Assembly (NCBI GenBank): GCA_041392475.1
Contig: JAWKLZ010000002.1
Location: forward strand, 372,001-436,000
DNA from: Chitinophagales bacterium
Lineage (GTDB): Bacteria > Bacteroidota > Bacteroidia > Chitinophagales > UBA2359
Length of the DNA: 64,000 bases
Direction of reading: 5' to 3'
Part shown: one piece after another, positions 59,573-64,000 of the stretch
Position numbering within the stretch: the stretch's first letter is position 1
Layout of the letters: every line of letters starts with the position of its first letter
Made by a program: the position numbers and the translations under genes
Notes under the pieces: model-generated
Told to the model about the DNA's origin: nothing
The model's database searches: none
Seen by the model: only the letters and a program-made list of their open reading frames with translations

Positions 59573-60763
59573 ATGAAAAAACTGAACGTATCCACATTTG
59601 CTCTGTTTTTGATATTGATTTGCAATAATTTTTTTGCACAAAATCATCTGCCTCGCTTTGAAAATATCGAAGACAACGAGGCAAAAATATTCAACGAACT
59701 GAATTTGAGTCCCGAACAAATAACACAACTAAAAACAATTCGTGAAAAATACGCTCCAAAATTGAAGGAAATACGGGACGAGACGAGAGAAATGCACCAG
59801 AAAAATATAGCCCAAATCAAAGAAATACGTCTATCACAAAAAGCAGAATTGGAAAAGATATTGACCGAAGAACAAATAAACTTATTTCAGGAAAAAAGGC
59901 AGCGAATTAGTAGAAACTTTCTCCTCCAAAGTCCTCATTTTGAAGGACACAGAATAGATGCAGAAAAACTACACGCTATTCGTAAAGAAACACATGGCTA
60001 TGTATTGAGATATGTGCTGCCTGTTTTAAAAGCACAAAGAGCAAAACTCAATCCATCCATTTCTACGGATGACAAAGCAAAAATTGAAGAACTCAGAAAG
60101 ACTTTTCAAGCAATCAAATCACAAATTAAAACGGCTCGAAAAGAAATAAGAAATGCGTTTAGAAATGGTGAATCTCCTACCAAAAAAATCGCACATTTGA
60201 GAGCAATAAGGGAACAAAATCAGCCAGATATGGAACAAGCCAGGGTTTTGGTAGAAAAATACGGCAGTGAAATAGAATCTTTAAAAATTGAAATTGAAGC
60301 AGATATACTTCAATGGGAAACGGATATTAAAGCCATTGCAGACAAGCATTTTGAAGGTGAAGATATGCCAAAATATTTTCACCGCCACCTTCTTCACAGA
60401 CATCCCCTGCTGTACCAAATGCTGCCAAAAATCCGATTTCTACTACTCGACCCCAACATGGACTATTCACTTGAAACATTGGGAGAGGAAGATGAAGTCT
60501 TTGAAGAACGACAAATCAGCATATTTCCAAATCCAACTACTCAAATGAATACCATTGAATTTGAAGTAAAAAAAGCGGGAAATGTACGCATTGATTTGAT
60601 GGGTAGAAACGGGGTATTTATTCGCACGATTTTTGATGAATACCAAACCGAAGGAACGCATCAAGTAAAAGTTAACATTGCAGATTTGACCGACCATCTA
60701 TATTTTTATGTTGTTTCGGACGAAAGCGGGCAAACGACTAAGGAGTTTTTGATAAGCAGGTAA
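59573..60763 (+). CDS. Spy/CpxP-like helical protein with T9SS sorting domain
   Basis: The 396-residue protein has a signal peptide (STFALFLILICNNFFAQ). Residues about 30-250 are long charged helices that contain LTxxQ-type motifs: LSPEQITQLKTIREKYAPKL and LTEEQINLFQEKRQRISRNF. These resemble the Spy/CpxP periplasmic chaperone family. The last ~80 residues form a type A T9SS sorting domain (ISIFPNPTTQMNTIEFEV, then LYFYVVSDESGQTTKEF). Exporting a Spy-like helical protein through T9SS to the surface is not the usual arrangement. It is convergent with the GIN-domain gene. Confidence 0.85.
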   Translation: MKKLNVSTFALFLILICNNFFAQNHLPRFENIEDNEAKIFNELNLSPEQITQLKTIREKYAPKLKEIRDETREMHQKNIAQIKEIRLSQKAELEKILTEEQINLFQEKRQRISRNFLLQSPHFEGHRIDAEKLHAIRKETHGYVLRYVLPVLKAQRAKLNPSISTDDKAKIEELRKTFQAIKSQIKTARKEIRNAFRNGESPTKKIAHLRAIREQNQPDMEQARVLVEKYGSEIESLKIEIEADILQWETDIKAIADKHFEGEDMPKYFHRHLLHRHPLLYQMLPKIRFLLLDPNMDYSLETLGEEDEVFEERQISIFPNPTTQMNTIEFEVKKAGNVRIDLMGRNGVFIRTIFDEYQTEGTHQVKVNIADLTDHLYFYVVSDESGQTTKEFLISR

Positions 60764-60820
60764 TGATTGTACTTTGAGTGAAATCTTTCATCCAAAGTCC
60801 AGATATTTAAATAATTACGA

Positions 60821-60857
60821 AATGGTATAATTTAATACGGCAATCAATTATACCATT
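60821..60857. terminator. Hairpin between convergent genes
   Basis: AATGGTATAATT (60821-60832) and its exact complement AATTATACCATT (60846-60857). It is the only structure between the two convergent stops and may serve both, although it lacks a T run. Confidence 0.55.
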
Positions 60858-60878
60858 TCATAACCTTATTTTTATTTC

Positions 60879-61658
60879 CTAATCCAACTTAATAATATTT
60901 CCCGAACCAGAAATAGAAGAACTGATAACAGGATTACCCCTATAATAAACCGACCCACTTCCACGAATGATAATATCCAATTTATCGGTAGCCGTTATTT
61001 CACAATTACCTGAACCACTGATGTCAATGTCACAGTTTTCGGTAATTAGATTCAAGGCATCTACATCACCAGAACCGTCAATTTCCACATTGAAGTCATT
61101 GGAAAAGCCCGCCAAATCAATATTACCAGACCCACTCACTTCCGCATTGACGGTCAGTGCATCTAAGTAATCAATTCTTGCATCACCCGAACCATCAATA
61201 ATAATCTCTGCAAAATTGACAAAAAGGGAATCTATGTCAACATTTCCCGACCCATTAATTTCCAGCTTTAATGCGTTGAAATCAAGCGTAGTAGCTGCAA
61301 TGACATCTCCAGAGCCTTTGAGGTAAATTTCTTCAATATTGGGTGCGCCGATATACAACACAATTGGTTCACTCTTGCGAATACAATCGTCTAAATCAAT
61401 AATCAAGCGGTCTTGTGTATTGATTCGAGTATCAATCAAAGGCAAGATATTGTCGTCTGCTTCAATGATCAAACTAAATTCATCAGATTGAGATAGATGC
61501 AATTCAAACGAACCCCGCAGTTCAATCTCGTCAAAAAAATCTACAATTCGAGTTTCCGAGATTACATCCCCTGACCCCTTAGTACAATCCAAATCGCAGC
61601 TCGAAAACGACAAGGCAAAAAATAGACATAACAGAAAAATTTTGGAAATTGCTTTCAT
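60879..61658 (-). CDS. Head-GIN (DUF2807) lipoprotein
   Basis: The start used is MKAISKIFLLCLFFALSFSS at 61658, followed by a lipobox Cys (SSCDLDC); an in-frame Met 33 codons earlier would put a non-signal sequence ahead of the lipobox. The mature part is a run of beta-helix-like repeats of the GIN domain: FDEIELRGSFELHLSQSDEF, YLKGSGDVIAATTLDFNALK, LEINGSGNVDIDSLFVNFAE and IIIDGSGDARIDYLDALTVN. Bacteroidota lipoproteins of this type are thought to be surface or periplasmic adhesin-like proteins of unknown function. Single gene, convergent with the Spy-like gene. Confidence 0.88.
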   Translation of the reverse strand: MKAISKIFLLCLFFALSFSSCDLDCTKGSGDVISETRIVDFFDEIELRGSFELHLSQSDEFSLIIEADDNILPLIDTRINTQDRLIIDLDDCIRKSEPIVLYIGAPNIEEIYLKGSGDVIAATTLDFNALKLEINGSGNVDIDSLFVNFAEIIIDGSGDARIDYLDALTVNAEVSGSGNIDLAGFSNDFNVEIDGSGDVDALNLITENCDIDISGSGNCEITATDKLDIIIRGSGSVYYRGNPVISSSISGSGNIIKLD

Positions 61659-61882
61659 TTTGTGAGGTTTTAAGACAAGCCGGCACATTTTTGACTCGAC
61701 TTTGAGGTTTTTAAAAAAAAATCTTTGTTTTGAAGTGTTTGTTTTATAAAAAGACAAAAAAATCCTTCCATACCACTATTCACTACAACTTCAAAGACAA
61801 CTATTCCCAAAAGAGTTGCTTTATTATTCTTCAACAATCCCTCACATTAAGTTTTTTTAACACTTTCATTCTAACCTCTATA

Positions 61883-62659
61883 TCATTGTGGAGTCCTCAA
61901 TAATTCCACTTGATATCCTATGACTTCAAAACCCATTTTACGGTACAAACCCACAGCAGGAGCCTCCGAATCTGAAAACAGCGACAAACCTTTGCATCCC
62001 CATTGTCGAATCGCTCTATCCAACAAATATCTAAGAAGTTGTGAAGCAAAACCTCGGCGGCGGTAAGCAGGATGTGTATCTACTTCTTGCAATCGAGCCA
62101 TGTTATGGTGTCGAAAAATACCCATAGCTGCTAATATTTCCCATTCATTCTTGGGCGTAATACAATACCATTCTGTATTCAGAAAAGCGTCTTTTACCCT
62201 CGTTTTGTCAAAACCTTCATTTGCAAACCATTCATTTTCAGGATTCGTTTTTGTTTTGAAGTGGCGAAAATGACCAAAATCTTCTGGTGTTTCAATTTGA
62301 CGGATTTTCCAATCATTGGCAAGTGAAGGAAGATCAGGTATTTTAGAAGCAAACATGAGAGGCGTATCTGTTACTTCATACCCTGCAGCTTTTGCAGACT
62401 CTTTCAAAAATGCCCATTCGGGATTTTCTAAGAAGGTGAAGGTTCGGTGTTGGTATTTTTCGGGGTCAAAATACCGTTCAGACAATCGTTCCCAGTCTGC
62501 AAAATTTCTGTGGGTCGAATCTTGAATTTCAATGCCATTGCCCATCCAATAAGTAGGGAACTTTGGACTTCGAAAAATATAATAGCCTTCAAAATATTCA
62601 AATATGCCGATGGCTTTGTGGGCATGTTTTTCTGTATCATAGATTTCTTGCAGCAGCAT
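61883..62659 (-). CDS. GNAT family N-acetyltransferase
   Basis: The 258-residue protein has its recognisable GNAT domain in the C-terminal third: LQEVDTHPAYRRRGFASQLL contains the acetyl-CoA pyrophosphate loop (R/Q-x-x-G-x-A as RRRGFA), followed by CKGLSLFSDSEAPAVGLYRK and MGF. The N-terminal two-thirds have no clear motif. Substrate unknown. It is a single gene between the GIN lipoprotein and BatA-like genes. Confidence 0.85.
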   Translation of the reverse strand: MLLQEIYDTEKHAHKAIGIFEYFEGYYIFRSPKFPTYWMGNGIEIQDSTHRNFADWERLSERYFDPEKYQHRTFTFLENPEWAFLKESAKAAGYEVTDTPLMFASKIPDLPSLANDWKIRQIETPEDFGHFRHFKTKTNPENEWFANEGFDKTRVKDAFLNTEWYCITPKNEWEILAAMGIFRHHNMARLQEVDTHPAYRRRGFASQLLRYLLDRAIRQWGCKGLSLFSDSEAPAVGLYRKMGFEVIGYQVELLRTPQ

Positions 62660-62893
62660 ATTTTGGAAATTTAAGCAATCAAAGTGTTTCTAAAAATACA
62701 AAGAAAAATGATTTCTTGACAATCGGAAAATTACACACTCCAATAAATCAATTTAACCCTCCATTTCGTTTAAGTTGTTTCATTGTTGTAGGCTTTTGTA
62801 TTAAATTTGCGAACAAGTAGGAAACATCCACCTATCCTTTCTATTTTCAGCCATAATATGGACTTAAAATTGAAGTCTTCATAAAATCCAAAG

Positions 62894-63943
62894 ATGACAT
62901 TCGTTTTTCATACTATTTTAAATATCAATAGTTTTTGTGCTATCATACAACTTAGCAATTTAACCTTTGCCAATCCGTGGTTTTTGTTGTTGCTATTGTT
63001 AATACCCATTTTCATTTTATGGCGATGGTTGAAGCGAGGCGAACAATTCCCCGAAATGCGCCTTTCCACATTGGAGGCTTTTGCGAAAACAACTTCTTGG
63101 AAAGCAAGGCTTCGTCCCACGCTGTTTGTACTCAAACTACTTGCATTCACCGCATTGGTCATTGCATTGGCACGTCCTCAAAATTTATTTACCGAACAAA
63201 AAATCACTACCGATGGTATTGACATTGTGCTGGTGATGGACATATCGGGCAGTATGTTGGCACGAGATTTTACACCCGACCGTTTGGAAGCATCGAAAGA
63301 AGTTGCTGGCAGATTCATCGAAAGCCGCCCACACGATCGCATTGGTTTAGTGGTTTTTGCAGGAGAAAGTTTTTCACAAACGCCCATTACAACCGACCAA
63401 AATGTGCTGAAAAGTATGTTGGCAGAAATAAAAAGTGGCATTATTGAAGACGGAACAGCAATCGGAATGGGTTTGGCAACAGCCGTTACGAGATTGCAGG
63501 ACAGCCAAGCAAAAAGCAAAGTGGTGATTTTATTGACAGATGGGGTGAACAATTCGGGTTTTATTGACCCTCTCACTGCTGCCGAAACCGCCAAACAGTT
63601 TGATGTGAAAGTTTACACAATTGGTGTCGGCACAAAAGGCAAAGCCCCCTACCCTGTTCGGGGTATTTTTGGCACTACTCAACTACAATATATTGATGTT
63701 CAAATTGATGAAGAGTTGCTGCAAAAAATTGCAGACATGACTGGAGGTCAATATTTTCGAGCAACTGACAATACAAGTTTGGAGCGTATTTATGGTGAAA
63801 TTGACCGATTGGAGAAAACAGAAATCGAAATTTCGACCATCAATCGCTACAGTGAGCAATTCTATTTCTTTGCGTTTTTGGCTGCAATGGCTTTGGCTTT
63901 AGAAATTGTACTGCGAAATACATTGTTTAGAGGCATTACTTAG
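62894..63943 (+). CDS. batA: BatA-like VWA-domain membrane protein
   Basis: The 349-residue protein matches the Bat (Bacteroides aerotolerance) family: an N-terminal pair of membrane helices (ANPWFLLLLLLIPIFILWRW, and KLLAFTALVIALARPQN), then a von Willebrand A domain with an intact MIDAS motif (DGIDIVLVMDISGSMLARDF; DxSxS), and a C-terminal helix (FYFFAFLAAMALALEIVL). Other MIDAS residues are in KVVILLTDGVNNSGF. It is likely the BatA/BatB type of a MoxR-Bat cluster, whose other members would lie beyond the right edge. The start is the first Met; the conserved part begins at NLTFANPW. Confidence 0.88.
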   Translation: MTFVFHTILNINSFCAIIQLSNLTFANPWFLLLLLLIPIFILWRWLKRGEQFPEMRLSTLEAFAKTTSWKARLRPTLFVLKLLAFTALVIALARPQNLFTEQKITTDGIDIVLVMDISGSMLARDFTPDRLEASKEVAGRFIESRPHDRIGLVVFAGESFSQTPITTDQNVLKSMLAEIKSGIIEDGTAIGMGLATAVTRLQDSQAKSKVVILLTDGVNNSGFIDPLTAAETAKQFDVKVYTIGVGTKGKAPYPVRGIFGTTQLQYIDVQIDEELLQKIADMTGGQYFRATDNTSLERIYGEIDRLEKTEIEISTINRYSEQFYFFAFLAAMALALEIVLRNTLFRGIT

Positions 63944-64000
63944 TAGTCAATCAAGATAAAAAACTGTACTTTTGTAATATGCGTCCACCACACTGGTTTT

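Overview
The window looks like a chromosomal segment from an AT-rich member of the Bacteroidota, most likely a Saprospiria/Lewinella-type marine or sludge bacterium. Evidence: three proteins end in type IX secretion (T9SS) sorting domains; the families are typical of the phylum (CotH plus lamin-tail protein, choice-of-anchor B, GIN-domain lipoprotein, BatA-type VWA protein, DUF2480, OmpA with thrombospondin-3 repeats); Shine-Dalgarno signals are mostly absent; and several promoters match the Bacteroidota TTTG / TAnnTTTG pattern. Species assignment is inference.

Layout. 1-8.8 kb: the end of an AAA-ATPase/PD-(D/E)XK protein, a seven-haem cytochrome with TPRs, an aspartic protease, an M48 protease, a CCA-type nucleotidyltransferase and a UbiA prenyltransferase. 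8.9-10.6 kb: a decayed accessory patch with a Hint-domain tail, a very AT-rich small membrane protein and a truncated C39 peptidase domain. 10.5-21.6 kb: an unusual sigma-like protein with a companion gene, large secreted T9SS cargo proteins, an SDR, a small stress-type membrane protein, and two copies of a 141-bp MITE-like element with perfect 8-bp target duplications. 21.6-28.4 kb: a PfkB kinase, tRNA-Asn with promoter and terminator, a probable metal-responsive ABC/DUF3299 operon divergent from a MerC-like gene across a 17-bp palindrome, and a glycosyltransferase overlapping an ECF sigma factor that carries an N-terminal carboxypeptidase-regulatory-like domain. 28.4-43.9 kb: L,D-transpeptidase, dynamin-like GTPase, TsaE, alanine dehydrogenase, an HD hydrolase, a five-LysM protein, a CYTH protein, a glucosaminidase, a diheme cytochrome / beta-helix pair and an OmpA-family protein. 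44-53.7 kb: CNNM/CBS protein, PpiD-like foldase, DUF2480, a TauE/SafE permease and a trans-sulfuration PLP enzyme behind a SAM-I riboswitch. 53.7-64 kb: a secreted protein with an internal duplication, a 1.7-kb array of about 9.4 copies of a ~182-bp repeat between convergent genes, then a NadR-like ATPase, TPM, Spy-like T9SS, GIN-domain, GNAT and BatA-like genes.

Most genes are envelope, secretion or housekeeping functions. No complete defence system, prophage, CRISPR array or integrated plasmid is visible. The most unusual items are the sigma factor fusion, the MITE pair, the tandem terminator array and the metal-type locus with a candidate operator. All family assignments come from reading motifs by eye; no database search was run.
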